21,313 nucleotides of DNA, from NCBI GenBank assembly GCA_949289625.1, contig CASEPH010000235.1, positions 1 to 21,313 on the forward strand, in the 5' to 3' direction. Each line of letters opens with the position of its first letter. The stretch's first letter is position 1. The DNA comes from an uncultured Clostridia bacterium. Its GTDB lineage: Bacteria > Bacillota_A > Clostridia > Oscillospirales > Oscillospiraceae. The position numbers were made by a program, and so were the translations under genes. Positions 1 through 7,927 of the stretch are shown here, in pieces. The notes beneath the pieces are model-generated. The model saw nothing but the letters and a program-made list of their open reading frames with translations, made no database searches and was not told where the DNA came from.

Positions 1-798
1 ACCCGGGAAGGCTATAGCTTCACTGGTTGGTATGCCGATCAGGCACTGACCCAGAAAATCACCAGCATAGAAATGACCGCTGATAAAACCGTGTACGCGG
101 GCTGGAAGGATGAAGACGTTCCAGAACACCTTAACGGCGAGGATCACTATGCTTACATTATCGGCTATCCCGACGGTACGGTGAAACCGGAGGGGAATAT
201 CACCCGTGCGGAAGCTGCCACTATCTTCTTCCGGCTGCTGGAACAGGAGATTCGTGACGACAATCTCACCACGGTCAACAGCTTTGACGATGTCACTGCC
301 GACAAATGGTACAATACAGCAGTTTCTACACTGGCGTCTTTGAGGATTTTGGAGGGGCGTCCGGGGAATGTGTTTGACCCTGACGCCACCATCACCCGGG
401 CAGAATTCGCTGCCATCTGCGCTCGGTTCGACCACTCTGATGTGACTGCGACGGACAGCTTTTCTGATATCTCTGGTCACTGGGCGGAAGAAGAGATCAA
501 TCGCGCTGCCGCCCTGGGCTGGATTGAGGGGTATGGAGATGACACCTTCCGACCGGACCAAAGTATTACCCGTGCGGAAGCCGTCACCATGATCAACCGG
601 ATGCTCAAACGGTTACCCCAGGACGAAACGGATCTGCTGGATAACATGAACACCTGGTCGGACAATCCTACCGGCACTTGGTACTATCTGGCCATCCAGG
701 AGGCCTCCAACAGTCATAACTATCAGCGTAAGGAGGATAATGTCCACGAGACTTGGCTTGAAATGCGGGAAGACCCAGATTGGACCCAGTACCAATAA
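1..798 (+). CDS. C-terminal part of a secreted SLH-domain surface protein (5' end outside window)
   Basis: The reading frame is open from base 1, so the start lies upstream; the ATG at 73 is internal. The first 35 codons contain an InlB/Listeria-Bacteroides-type repeat (GYSFTGWY near the window edge, closing YAGW at about 94-105). Three S-layer homology domains follow at roughly nt 133-240, 277-429 and 457-607, each with the conserved ITRAE motif that SLH domains use to bind secondary cell-wall polymer. Known role of the family: non-covalent anchoring of exported proteins to the wall. After the last SLH domain come about 60 residues without a recognised domain, ending in TQYQ. The effector part of the protein is not in the window, so its specific job is unknown. 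A strong hairpin sits 44 bases after the stop. Confidence 0.93.
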   Translation, partial: TREGYSFTGWYADQALTQKITSIEMTADKTVYAGWKDEDVPEHLNGEDHYAYIIGYPDGTVKPEGNITRAEAATIFFRLLEQEIRDDNLTTVNSFDDVTADKWYNTAVSTLASLRILEGRPGNVFDPDATITRAEFAAICARFDHSDVTATDSFSDISGHWAEEEINRAAALGWIEGYGDDTFRPDQSITRAEAVTMINRMLKRLPQDETDLLDNMNTWSDNPTGTWYYLAIQEASNSHNYQRKEDNVHETWLEMREDPDWTQYQ

Positions 799-842
799 AC
801 CCTTACCCTGCTTGCTTCTATCCTCTGCAGGCGATTGTCGCC

Positions 843-879
843 ACAACGGGCGCGTTCCACAATGGAACGCGCCCGTTGT
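843..879 (+). terminator. Hairpin after the SLH gene
   Basis: A perfect 16-bp inverted repeat (ACAACGGGCGCGTTCC at 843-858 and its complement at 864-879) encloses a 5-base loop. It lies 44 bases after the SLH gene stop. No U-tract follows (ACATATCAAAAG), so it is not a textbook intrinsic terminator; a factor-assisted terminator or mRNA 3'-end stabiliser is also possible. Confidence 0.6.
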
Positions 880-1073
880 ACATATCAAAAGCTTTGCGTA
901 ATTGATATAGAATAATCGAATTATTCTGCGCTGGTTTTCTATATTTTCGGACCAAAGAATTGTTTTGCTGTTGGCCGAGATGTCTAGAATGCCGTTTAAG
1001 ATTGAAACTGGAACAAACCATAGGCAGAAAACATTCCCCATAAAAAATGAAATAATAGAGAAAACAGAAAATG
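880..1073. other. AT-rich intergenic stretch between SLH gene and sigma factor
   Basis: With the hairpin at 843-879 and the promoter at 1074-1099, this fills the 339-base gap between the two genes. I see no convincing coding frame with a ribosome binding site. The only structured element is a short inverted repeat AGAATAAT-CGA-ATTATTCT at 909-927, which could be an operator or a small hairpin. Base composition is clearly more AT-rich than the genes around it, as expected for a regulatory region. Confidence 0.5.
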
Positions 1074-1099
1074 TGAAATGTTTTCCCCTTTTTTGCGTC
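1074..1099 (+). promoter_or_regulatory. Candidate ECF-type promoter of the sigma factor gene
   Basis: TGAAAT (1074-1079), a 16-base spacer (1080-1095, largely T and C) and CGTC (1096-1099) match the layout of Firmicutes ECF promoters such as the SigW class (TGAAAC-N16-CGTA). Transcription would start near 1105, giving a leader of about 33 bases before the ATG at 1138. It lies directly upstream of a sigma factor gene, so autoregulation is the natural inference. A sigma-A-like TATAAA at 1103-1108 lacks a good -35. Confidence 0.55.
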
Positions 1100-1137
1100 C
1101 ATTATAAAGAGACGCAGCATGGAAGGGGACCTGTCCG

Positions 1138-1707
1138 ATGGACGACAAAACGATTGTGGAGCTCTACTGGCACAGGGATGAGCGTGCCATTACATATACA
1201 GATCAAAAGTACGGTCAATACTGTGGGGCTATTGCCTATCGAATCCTGGGAAACCAGGAGGATGCGGACGAAAGTGTCAATGATACCTACCTTCGGGCCT
1301 GGAATACCATTCCACCCACCCGACCCAGCAGACTATCCGTATTTTTGGGGAAGATCACGCGGAATCTGGCCATTGATCGGTGGAGAAGAACGACTGCGCA
1401 AAAACGGGGTGCGGGAAACTATGAGCTGGCTCTGGAGGAACTGCAATACTGCATCAGCGGCAGTGCGGATCTGGAGCAGCAGCTGCTCCATGAGGAATTA
1501 TCCCATTGGATCAACCAATTCCTGCAGGAGCTTCCACTGGCACACCGTCGGGTGTTTATCCGCCGGTACTGGCATTTTTGCTCGATCCCGGAGATCGCCA
1601 AGCAATACGGGTACAGCGTCGCAAAGACCCGAAGTATTCTTTACCGGACACGAAAACGGCTGCGGGACTTTCTGGCAGAAAAGGGGGTGATGTTGGATGA
1701 AAGCTGA
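1138..1707 (+). CDS. RNA polymerase sigma factor, sigma-70 family (ECF-like)
   Basis: This 189-residue protein has the two-domain layout of extracytoplasmic-function sigma factors. Region 2 spans about residues 23-86, with the DADESVNDTYLRAWN helix near 42-56 for core binding and -10 recognition, and ITRNLAIDRWRR near 73-84. Region 4 spans about 119-180, with a helix-turn-helix at about 149-176 (SIPEIAKQYGYS...) for the -35 element. A GGAAGGGG ribosome binding site at 1121-1128 fixes the ATG start. The stop overlaps the start of the next gene, so the two are translationally coupled, as is usual for a sigma and its membrane-bound regulator. I infer it directs RNA polymerase to an envelope or environmental-response regulon; the signal is unknown. 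Confidence 0.9.
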   Translation: MDDKTIVELYWHRDERAITYTDQKYGQYCGAIAYRILGNQEDADESVNDTYLRAWNTIPPTRPSRLSVFLGKITRNLAIDRWRRTTAQKRGAGNYELALEELQYCISGSADLEQQLLHEELSHWINQFLQELPLAHRRVFIRRYWHFCSIPEIAKQYGYSVAKTRSILYRTRKRLRDFLAEKGVMLDES

Positions 1708-3367
1708 AGATCTGTTGGATGCTATAGGAAATATTCCGGAAGCATGGGTGTTGGATGCGGAGCAGGCTGGGAAAACTGTGCCTGTGTGGCTAAAATGGGG
1801 CTCTGTGGCGGCCTGCCTTTGCTGCATTCTGCTTTTTGGCACCATGGGTCTGTTCCGGATCAGCAGGCTTGGCGCTGCGGCAAGCCCGACCACGCTTTCG
1901 CCCAGCGCTTCGATTTCCAGCCCCTCCCCTACCGTCCCACAGCAGCAGGTCACTGCCATGCGGGAAAAGGTCTATGGAGCGGACGGTGCGGACGAGATTG
2001 ATGAAGCAATCAAAGACGCTTTTGTGGCCTGGCTACAGGAAAATCCAGATTTCTTCTCCACCTATGTCACCGATGAAAAAAACTGGTCTATGTCTGCACA
2101 ACAGGATCAGCAGGGGACGGAACAGGTGTCCATGGCCTGCTATGGTCCTGCGGATGAAAACGGGACAGGGGAGCTTTGCTGGCTGATCTATGCGGATGGG
2201 CTTGTGCGTTTGGGCAGTATAGATACCTACGAGGAAACACCGGAGCAGCAGGCATCTGCAAATGAGCTTCTTCCAGAAGAGACGCCTACACAGACATCTG
2301 TACAGACGCCAAACGAAACGGATTCCGCTGTATCCACCGCGGAGATTGAATCCACCAGCGAATCTTATTCCGGCTTGTTTGCGGATCTGCCAGTACCCGT
2401 AGATGTTGCTGCGGCGGCAGACTACCGACAATCGTACTGGGGAGAATTGACGGCAATGGACCTGGTGTTGGAAGTGCCGGAGGAATTTTTTGAGGATGCC
2501 ACCAGCAATGAGGAAATGCCAACACTGTTTGCCTTGTATGATAGCATATCTCAGGAGAGTGATGCCGCCGAGGGTGATGGAGAGGTTTGGCGCATCCAGA
2601 CCTGGGCCGTGGAGGATTTTATAGCAGAATGTGGAATAAGTCTGGAGGAATGGACACAGGTTGACTTTCAAGACAACCAACTCCTGTTGGGCAAGGATGA
2701 CGAATATGTATATCTGCTGTCGATGCCGCTGGCGATGGAGTATGATCCAGACAACCAGGACAGTGTTAATTCCTATTACCGCCACAGACTGTATGGCTAT
2801 GCAATGCTTTGCAATTTTCTCTCCCGAAACGAAATTGAACCGGCCCCTGATTGGGAGAAGCAGTATCTCCAAGGACTTCGGGACCTGTCGCTGGAGACGG
2901 GAGATTTCTTCACCACGGAATTCGGTGTGGGGAGCATAGAAAGTGAGGAACCGTTGCTGACGGTTGCCGCAGCATCCATTCCCAATCTGTCTGGCTACTA
3001 TACCGGTGAGACGGAGGAAATGCTGACTTGGGAGGACCTGCTGCTCTACCGGCTGCTTCACGCGGACTACAGCGCAGCCGTTGCAAACCAGGAGGAGTTA
3101 CAGGAAAAATACCAGGACCTCTTTTTTCCGCTGGATGCAGCAGTGCTGGAAAACAGAGCCTGGGATGTGGAATTTGCAACAGAAGCAGATGTGTTCTGCG
3201 CGCTGTTTTCCGAGATTATGGAATCCGGACATGTGGCGGATTACTGCGCCATGACCAATTGGACCGTAGCGCTGGAAGGCATGGACTGGATCTTGTATGC
3301 GGAAAGCGCTGCGGAGCGGGTCGTCATAGCCTCAGCCACCTCGCTGGAGCTTGCCGCCATGGGGTGA
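1697..3367 (+). CDS. Single-pass membrane protein, candidate anti-sigma factor
   Basis: The 556-residue product begins 11 bases before the sigma factor stop, behind a GGGGGTGA ribosome binding site. Residues 1-33 are predicted cytoplasmic, and residues about 34-54 (VAACLCCILLFG core) form a single membrane helix. A Ser/Thr/Pro-rich stretch follows (about 60-82), then a large acidic extracellular part. A second low-complexity stretch rich in Thr, Glu and Ser (about 190-225) separates two external domains. I recognise no family in the external part and see no zinc-binding HxxxCxxC anti-sigma motif. The anti-sigma role is inferred only from gene order, overlap and topology. The short N-terminal segment would have to contact the sigma factor. 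The external part is large for an anti-sigma factor and may be a ligand sensor. Confidence 0.8.
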   Translation: MKAEDLLDAIGNIPEAWVLDAEQAGKTVPVWLKWGSVAACLCCILLFGTMGLFRISRLGAAASPTTLSPSASISSPSPTVPQQQVTAMREKVYGADGADEIDEAIKDAFVAWLQENPDFFSTYVTDEKNWSMSAQQDQQGTEQVSMACYGPADENGTGELCWLIYADGLVRLGSIDTYEETPEQQASANELLPEETPTQTSVQTPNETDSAVSTAEIESTSESYSGLFADLPVPVDVAAAADYRQSYWGELTAMDLVLEVPEEFFEDATSNEEMPTLFALYDSISQESDAAEGDGEVWRIQTWAVEDFIAECGISLEEWTQVDFQDNQLLLGKDDEYVYLLSMPLAMEYDPDNQDSVNSYYRHRLYGYAMLCNFLSRNEIEPAPDWEKQYLQGLRDLSLETGDFFTTEFGVGSIESEEPLLTVAAASIPNLSGYYTGETEEMLTWEDLLLYRLLHADYSAAVANQEELQEKYQDLFFPLDAAVLENRAWDVEFATEADVFCALFSEIMESGHVADYCAMTNWTVALEGMDWILYAESAAERVVIASATSLELAAMG

Positions 3368-3402
3368 TCCCATAGACACAAGGTGCGATTGATATGGGAA
3401 AT

Positions 3403-3440
3403 GGGAGGAAATTCGCAGCTGCGAACTTCCTCCCGTTTTT
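3403..3440 (+). terminator. Intrinsic terminator of the sigma/membrane-protein pair, possibly bidirectional
   Basis: GGGAGGAA (3403-3410) pairs with TTCCTCCC (3427-3434), and the inner sequence 3412-3425 (TTCGCAGCTGCGAA) is itself palindromic, giving a long near-perfect stem. GTTTTT follows at 3435-3440. Outer arms ATATGG (3392-3397) and CCATAT (3442-3447) extend the structure. It lies between two convergent genes, so it may also stop transcription of the - strand flavoprotein gene ending at 3476. Confidence 0.82.
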
Positions 3441-3475
3441 GCCATATGGTTTTGTTGCTTACTGTAATCCTTGAT

Positions 3476-5209
3476 TCAGCGCAAATACTCCAGCATTTTC
3501 TTGGCTGCCAGGTAACCGCTGGCGAAGGCCCAGGAAAAGTCGTTAATGCACTCTAGCTTTTCGCCGCCCTGGTTGATGTAGCGGTTGCCGATGGTATCGC
3601 CGGCACAGTACAACCCTTCCACCGGGGAACCATGGCTGAGGACGTTGACATTTTCGTCGGCGTCCAGTCCGCCGAAGACACCGTCGGTAGCCATATGGCT
3701 GCGGATAGCATAGAACGGCCCCTGTACGATGGGCTTGAGATAGTTGGGCAGCTTGTAGAAATCGTCGTCGTGACCCTTTTCGCACAGGGCGTTGTACCTT
3801 GCCACCGTATTCAGGAAGGTCTCCACCGGGAAGTCGGCCTGCCGGGCCAGATCCTCCAGGGTATCTGCCACAAAAACATGCTTGCCGTCGTACTTGGCGG
3901 CAGCCCGCAGTCCGTCAGCGGGATCGCCTTGCAGACCGCCAGGGCCACCAGGGCCTCCGGGCCCGTGACCACCGGGAGGTCCGAAGCTGACGGCCTTGGA
4001 GAAGGTACCGTCCGGATTTGGGATGCCCTCTCCAATATTTCGGCCCGTCCGGTTTACCACAGGTCGGTAGGGCGCTTCGGCCGGAGCGTGAAGAATGGCG
4101 TCATCCAAAATGGTGAAGGAGGCACAGCCGGGCTGCTTGATCTGTGCCCAGATGGAGGACTCGCTATTGATGGACTCGTTGATCCAGCGAACACCATTTT
4201 TATTGACCTTCAGGGCTTCACCACGGTCCACCTGCATCATCATGGGCCCGTCCACTCCCTTGGCAATCATACCGCCCAGGTAAGCGGCGGCCACGCTGTC
4301 ATAGTCCACGGAGATGCCTGCATCTTCAGCCATGGTGATATGGTCGCCGGTGTTGCCAGGCATCCGGTGACTGTTGGCGTAAGAATCGGCATAATAGTAG
4401 TTGGGCAGGGTGCGTTTGAGCACGTCCCCGTAGGAGATGTTACCGGTGGCCATCAGGCAGGCCTTGCAGCGAATGTGAACTTCACCGCCAGCGTCCTCTG
4501 CGACGACACCTACCACCTGATTCCCTTCCAGGATCAGACGTTTGGCGGTGTGCTCGGTTAGAATCTCCACTCCGGTCTCCCGGCAGTGCCGTTCCATGTT
4601 CTGGGTTACAAACCAGCCGGCGTCCCGGCCGGTCTTGGTGTTGACGGATTTTTGACCGAAGGGGTTGATCTGGACCTCCCAGCTATCCGCTACGGGAGCC
4701 CACTGGCACATCCAGTCAAAGCACTCGGGCAAAGCCCGGAAGGCATTCCCGATGAGCCGGGGATTGACCTCCCAGCGGCAGGTGTTCAGGGCGGAACGGA
4801 TGTAGTCGTCCATCTGATCCGGAACACCGGCGTCCCGTTCCATCTTGGTGCTGAACATTCTCAGACCCTGGGCAAACTGACTGCCTCCGCCCAGCTTGGG
4901 CAGCTTTTCCAGCAGGATCACCTGTTTGCCGGCTTCTGCAGATTTTGCCGCGGCAATGAGGCCTGCAGCTCCGCCGCCGATTACCAGAATATCACAGGTA
5001 CGCTGGATGGGATCATGGAGCTTTACCTCTTTGACGTATTCCGCGGGATGGATAATGCCCAGACGACAGGCTTCGGCACAGGCGCCGCAGGAAATACATT
5101 TTTCCGGCTGGATACGATAGCCCAGTCCAGTGGAGTAGGGCGCCCCTTGGGGACATACTGCGCTGCAGCGTCCGCAGTTGATACAGGAACCATGGATCTC
5201 ATAAGCCAT
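3476..5209 (-). CDS. FAD-dependent oxidoreductase (fumarate-reductase type) with two N-terminal 4Fe-4S clusters
   Basis: This 577-residue soluble enzyme starts at the ATG whose complement is 5207-5209, seven bases after an AAGGAGGT site. An upstream in-frame ATG at 5263 lacks a site and overlaps the promoter. Residues 9-48 carry a 2x[4Fe-4S] ferredoxin domain (C9, C12, C15, C19 followed by P; C38, C41, C44, C48). An FAD Rossmann fold starts at about 73 (G78-x-G80-x-x-G83, with E101 expected to bind ribose). A fumarate-reductase/succinate-dehydrogenase flavoprotein fold follows, ending in an AGD motif and a C-terminal FAD contact (NQGGEKLECIND). There is no haem or membrane domain, so electrons probably arrive from ferredoxin. 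Family members reduce C=C bonds of fumarate, urocanate, steroids and other compounds; the substrate here is unknown. A Gly/Pro-rich insertion occurs at about residues 410-426. It has its own promoter. Confidence 0.92.
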   Translation of the reverse strand: MAYEIHGSCINCGRCSAVCPQGAPYSTGLGYRIQPEKCISCGACAEACRLGIIHPAEYVKEVKLHDPIQRTCDILVIGGGAAGLIAAAKSAEAGKQVILLEKLPKLGGGSQFAQGLRMFSTKMERDAGVPDQMDDYIRSALNTCRWEVNPRLIGNAFRALPECFDWMCQWAPVADSWEVQINPFGQKSVNTKTGRDAGWFVTQNMERHCRETGVEILTEHTAKRLILEGNQVVGVVAEDAGGEVHIRCKACLMATGNISYGDVLKRTLPNYYYADSYANSHRMPGNTGDHITMAEDAGISVDYDSVAAAYLGGMIAKGVDGPMMMQVDRGEALKVNKNGVRWINESINSESSIWAQIKQPGCASFTILDDAILHAPAEAPYRPVVNRTGRNIGEGIPNPDGTFSKAVSFGPPGGHGPGGPGGPGGLQGDPADGLRAAAKYDGKHVFVADTLEDLARQADFPVETFLNTVARYNALCEKGHDDDFYKLPNYLKPIVQGPFYAIRSHMATDGVFGGLDADENVNVLSHGSPVEGLYCAGDTIGNRYINQGGEKLECINDFSWAFASGYLAAKKMLEYLR

Positions 5210-5233
5210 AGGAATTACCTCCTTTTTTCTTCC

Positions 5234-5263
5234 ATTATACGGGATGAAAAGTTTGATTGGCAA
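5234..5263 (-). promoter_or_regulatory. Sigma-A promoter of the flavoprotein gene
   Basis: On the - strand, TTGCCA (complement of 5258-5263) is followed by an 18-base spacer and a perfect TATAAT (complement of 5234-5239). Transcription should start near 5227, giving a short leader into the AAGGAGGT site at 5217-5224. It lies downstream of the terminator of the preceding gene, so the flavoprotein can be expressed separately. Confidence 0.8.
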
Positions 5264-5282
5264 ATATCAAAAAGCTATATGG

Positions 5283-5299
5283 GATAACAGTTAGTTATC
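5283..5299 (-). promoter_or_regulatory. Candidate LysR-type regulator box
   Basis: GATAAC-N5-GTTATC is a perfect dyad containing T-N11-A, the core pattern of LysR-family binding sites. Its centre (5291) is about 64 bases upstream of the predicted start site near 5227, the classic position for the LysR recognition site. A LysR gene lies about 6 kb away at 11333-12274. Confidence 0.6.
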
Positions 5300-5318
5300 T
5301 AAGAAGGTGCGACAAGGG

Positions 5319-5354
5319 AAAACCAGGGCCTGCCGTTTTGCCGGCAGGCCCTGG
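5319..5354 (-). terminator. Intrinsic terminator of the downstream solute-binding protein gene
   Basis: CCAGGGCCTGCCG (5323-5335) and CGGCAGGCCCTGG (5342-5354) form a perfect 13-bp stem with a 6-base loop. On the - strand the stem is followed by TTTTCCC (complement of 5316-5322). It sits 10 bases past the stop of the binding-protein gene and ahead of the flavoprotein promoter. Confidence 0.85.
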
Positions 5355-5364
5355 AACAGATGGA

Positions 5365-7101
5365 TCATACGCTTCTGGCGTAGTAGCGGTCCAGCGCATC
5401 CTGTACAATTTCAATACAGCGGGGGATCCCCATGGACTCGATCTGGCTGCGGAAGCTGTCGAAGTCAGAGATGGGCTTTGCACCGGTGATGAACTGGAGA
5501 ACGGCTTCCTTATAGGTGGTGATAATGTCGTTGTAGTAGCCGTTGAGTTCCTCCAGCTCTGTGGAGGACATCAGGTTGGTGTAGGTGTCCGGCAGCTGAT
5601 AGGCGCCGTCGGTGCCTTCCATCCAAATCTGGGCGGCATCCATCTGGGCCTCGGTGTAGGTGTAGAAATTCTTGCTGTTGTCGATCTCATAGGGGCCCCC
5701 GGTGGAGCCGCCGGTGTACAGACAAAGGGCCATATCCATAGTCATGCCGTCGGGATTGTTGGTGATGACTTCGGTGTAGACAGGATCGCCTGCCTCATTG
5801 TACTCAAAGGTGAAGCCCTCGGTGCCATAGTTGGCCAGCAGACTGCCCTCTTCGGTGAAGAAATAGTTGAAGAATCGGACCACCAGTTCCACATCGTCGC
5901 ACTGTGTGGAGACGGAAATGCCCATATTAAAGGCGGCGTTGTCCGCATCCATACCAAAGTGCAGGGTGGAGGCGTCCGTCATCCGCATGGGTGCAATGCC
6001 GGTGACCTTGGCGCTGCCGCCGATGTTGGATTCATAATTGGAAAGGTTGGTGGCATAGCCTCGCCAGATACCCACTTCACCGTTGGCGATCCGGTCGCTG
6101 GACACCTCGCCGGAAACGCCGGAGTTGGAGTCCGATACAAAGTCGCTGTCGATCAGACCTTCCTGATACCAGGTGTTCAGGGTGGTGAGCATATCACAGA
6201 AGGCATCCTCTGTGGGCCCGAAATGGACGGTGCCGTCGATTTGATAAAAGCCGTTGGTATCGTTGTTGCTGGGAACAATGATGTCATAGGCGCCCTGCAG
6301 GTTGCCCGGGGTGGTGACGCCGTCAGAGGCCAGTCCATAGGGGGCGGCCACGCCCAGTTCCTGCTGGAAAGCGGTCAGAACGTCGTGGTAATCCTCCACT
6401 GTGACTGGGGAATCCAGACCAAGTTGATCCAGCCAGTCCTGCCGAATTACGGCGCCAAATTTGGGAACACGCCCCTCCATGGTCTGGAAGCCGTACATCA
6501 CGGCCTGATTGCCGCTTTCCGTCAGAGAACTGAGGATGCGGGTCTCAGATTTGGCCCGGGTTTCCATGTAGTCTGGCGCATAGCTTTCCAGGGGCTCTGT
6601 CAGATCAATGATTACCTCCTGGCTGATGGCCTCGTCCAGGGAACCGGAATAAAGTGTGGTGAAATTGAACATGGCGTCGGTATAGTCGCCGCCGGAGATC
6701 ATCAGCATAAACTGCTCATTGGCTGCTGGGATGGGAACGGCAGTCCAGTCGATGCTGACGTTTAGGCGCTTTTGCGCCTCCTGATACATGAGATAGTCCA
6801 TGGGTGCTTCCGCATAACCGTCAAACATGGGGGGATAGGTGAACCAGTAGGAGAAAGACTTGGTTTCTGCCAGAGGGAAGTAGGCAGGCATTTCGGGCTC
6901 CTGGACAGAGACAGGCTCCTCTGCTACGGAAACCGGCTCCTCCGAAACGGGGGCTGCGGTGACTTCCTGGGTTTCTTCCGGTGCTGTCTCCGCAGAAACG
7001 GATTCTTGGACGGAAGAATCGGCGGCCTTTTCCGTGCCGCAAGCGGCAAACAGCAGGACCACCATGGTCCAGATGAGGACAAAAGATAGGATGCGTTTCA
7101 T
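5365..7101 (-). CDS. ABC-type extracellular solute-binding lipoprotein (second copy)
   Basis: The 578-residue product starts at the ATG complementary to 7099-7101, behind an AAAGGAG site. The frame stays open further upstream but lacks a start with a site. Residues 1-20 are a lipoprotein signal with the modified cysteine at C21 (LFAAC-G). A spacer of about 50 residues follows, rich in Glu, Val, Ser and Pro, with EEPVSV repeats. The rest has the features of large family-1 periplasmic-binding proteins of the LplA/YtcQ size class: SYWFTYPP at the start of the mature domain, IRQDWLDQLGL near the hinge and NTWYQEGLIDSDFV. It is paralogous to the protein at 9477-11195, and both end in a MGI-x-x-C plus DAL-x-RYYAR pattern. 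No permease or ATPase gene is adjacent, so either it uses a transporter encoded elsewhere or it acts as a surface receptor. Ligand unknown. Confidence 0.9.
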   Translation of the reverse strand: MKRILSFVLIWTMVVLLFAACGTEKAADSSVQESVSAETAPEETQEVTAAPVSEEPVSVAEEPVSVQEPEMPAYFPLAETKSFSYWFTYPPMFDGYAEAPMDYLMYQEAQKRLNVSIDWTAVPIPAANEQFMLMISGGDYTDAMFNFTTLYSGSLDEAISQEVIIDLTEPLESYAPDYMETRAKSETRILSSLTESGNQAVMYGFQTMEGRVPKFGAVIRQDWLDQLGLDSPVTVEDYHDVLTAFQQELGVAAPYGLASDGVTTPGNLQGAYDIIVPSNNDTNGFYQIDGTVHFGPTEDAFCDMLTTLNTWYQEGLIDSDFVSDSNSGVSGEVSSDRIANGEVGIWRGYATNLSNYESNIGGSAKVTGIAPMRMTDASTLHFGMDADNAAFNMGISVSTQCDDVELVVRFFNYFFTEEGSLLANYGTEGFTFEYNEAGDPVYTEVITNNPDGMTMDMALCLYTGGSTGGPYEIDNSKNFYTYTEAQMDAAQIWMEGTDGAYQLPDTYTNLMSSTELEELNGYYNDIITTYKEAVLQFITGAKPISDFDSFRSQIESMGIPRCIEIVQDALDRYYARSV

Positions 7102-7180
7102 AATGGACTCCTTTCTGCCTTCCGGCTCCAATGGAACCGGTGCGGTAAGACTTGTACTTTGCTGCGCCTCGGGCCTGGGA

Positions 7181-7927
7181 TTAACCAAAATCGTTTCGAC
7201 CCGGGGAATAGGAGTTTTCGTCGTCGAGTGTTTTGTAGGGAACGGGAGGTGGACAGGTATTTTGAGGAAGCTGGCAAATGGTATAGTCCTTGTGGAGAGG
7301 ACCCGGATCGGTGACACCGCCTGCCGGACCACCCTGAGGCCGCTCCGGCTCCTGCTTGCATGCCTTCTCGTAGGTATCGTGGCCCCAGTTTGTGCCGTCG
7401 TAGCTGGAGCCGAAATCCGGGCAGACATGTTCATGCACATAGAGCCATCGGCCGTTTTTGTAGACGAAATCCGATCCGTAACGCTCCCAGAGCCAGCCGC
7501 CGGAACGTCGGTCCCCACGACCGATAATATCAAACATGGTGCCGGGGGTCAGGTAAAAGCTGCGTCCCGATTGACCGTCATCAGCAATCTCAATGATTCC
7601 TATGGACAGCGCGTGGATGCCGGTTCTGCCAGAGGAACGCAGATCATGGCCCCGGAGAATGGGGTATTTCTTGGCGTTGTTCAGGTTCAACTGGGACATG
7701 CCGTTATCGGTATGGGTCACCGAGTTCACATAGACCTGTTCCCAGCCTACCATGCGGCCAAAGCCATGGGCCCAGGTACAGTTGTCGTGGGGATACCAGA
7801 TTCGATCCCATTCCTCCCGGGAATACATAATGGCGTGGGTATAGGCGTGAATGGCCTTGTTGTCTTCAATCTCCTGGACGCCCAACGCGTTGTGGAGCCG
7901 CTGCTGAAAACTCAGGTTTCGATTCAT
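7181..7927 (-). CDS. NTF2/SnoaL-like protein C
   Basis: This 248-residue protein is the third of three consecutive NTF2-like genes. Its ATG shares one base with the TGA of the gene before it (TGATG), so translation is coupled. Shared family features are EIADDGQSGRS (about 113-123), matching EIASDGQTAKG in copy A and AEDGKTAK in copy B, and an aromatic/His strand WLYVHEH (161-167) in place of WKIWH. NTF2/SnoaL folds are cone-shaped barrels used by dehydratases, cyclases and isomerases acting on hydrophobic small molecules (scytalone dehydratase and BaiE bile-acid dehydratase are examples). No signal peptide is seen, so it is likely cytoplasmic. It has a longer Pro- and Asn-rich C-terminal tail than its paralogues. 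The reaction is unknown; a non-catalytic binding role is possible. Confidence 0.8.
   Translation of the reverse strand: MNRNLSFQQRLHNALGVQEIEDNKAIHAYTHAIMYSREEWDRIWYPHDNCTWAHGFGRMVGWEQVYVNSVTHTDNGMSQLNLNNAKKYPILRGHDLRSSGRTGIHALSIGIIEIADDGQSGRSFYLTPGTMFDIIGRGDRRSGGWLWERYGSDFVYKNGRWLYVHEHVCPDFGSSYDGTNWGHDTYEKACKQEPERPQGGPAGGVTDPGPLHKDYTICQLPQNTCPPPVPYKTLDDENSYSPGRNDFG

Noticed and set aside
1003..1030. A second TGAAAC that could be an ECF -35 element
   Set aside because: No CGT-type -10 element lies 15-18 bases downstream, unlike the copy at 1074-1099.
965..1690. + strand frame overlapping the sigma factor gene
   Set aside because: Out of frame with a well-supported sigma factor; Arg/Ser/Trp-rich translation and no ribosome binding site.
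3632..4561. + strand frame of about 309 codons
   Set aside because: Antisense to the flavoprotein gene, with no ribosome binding site or recognisable domain.
5257..6765. Long + strand frame of about 500 codons
   Set aside because: It lies antisense to the clear solute-binding protein gene, runs across that gene's terminator, has a repetitive Val/Gly/His composition typical of antisense frames in GC-rich genes, and has no ribosome binding site.
7123..7141. Short hairpin between the third NTF2-like gene and the second binding protein
   Set aside because: The stem has a wobble pair, the loop is very short and no U-tract follows. It is not a credible terminator, so I treat the genes as one unit.
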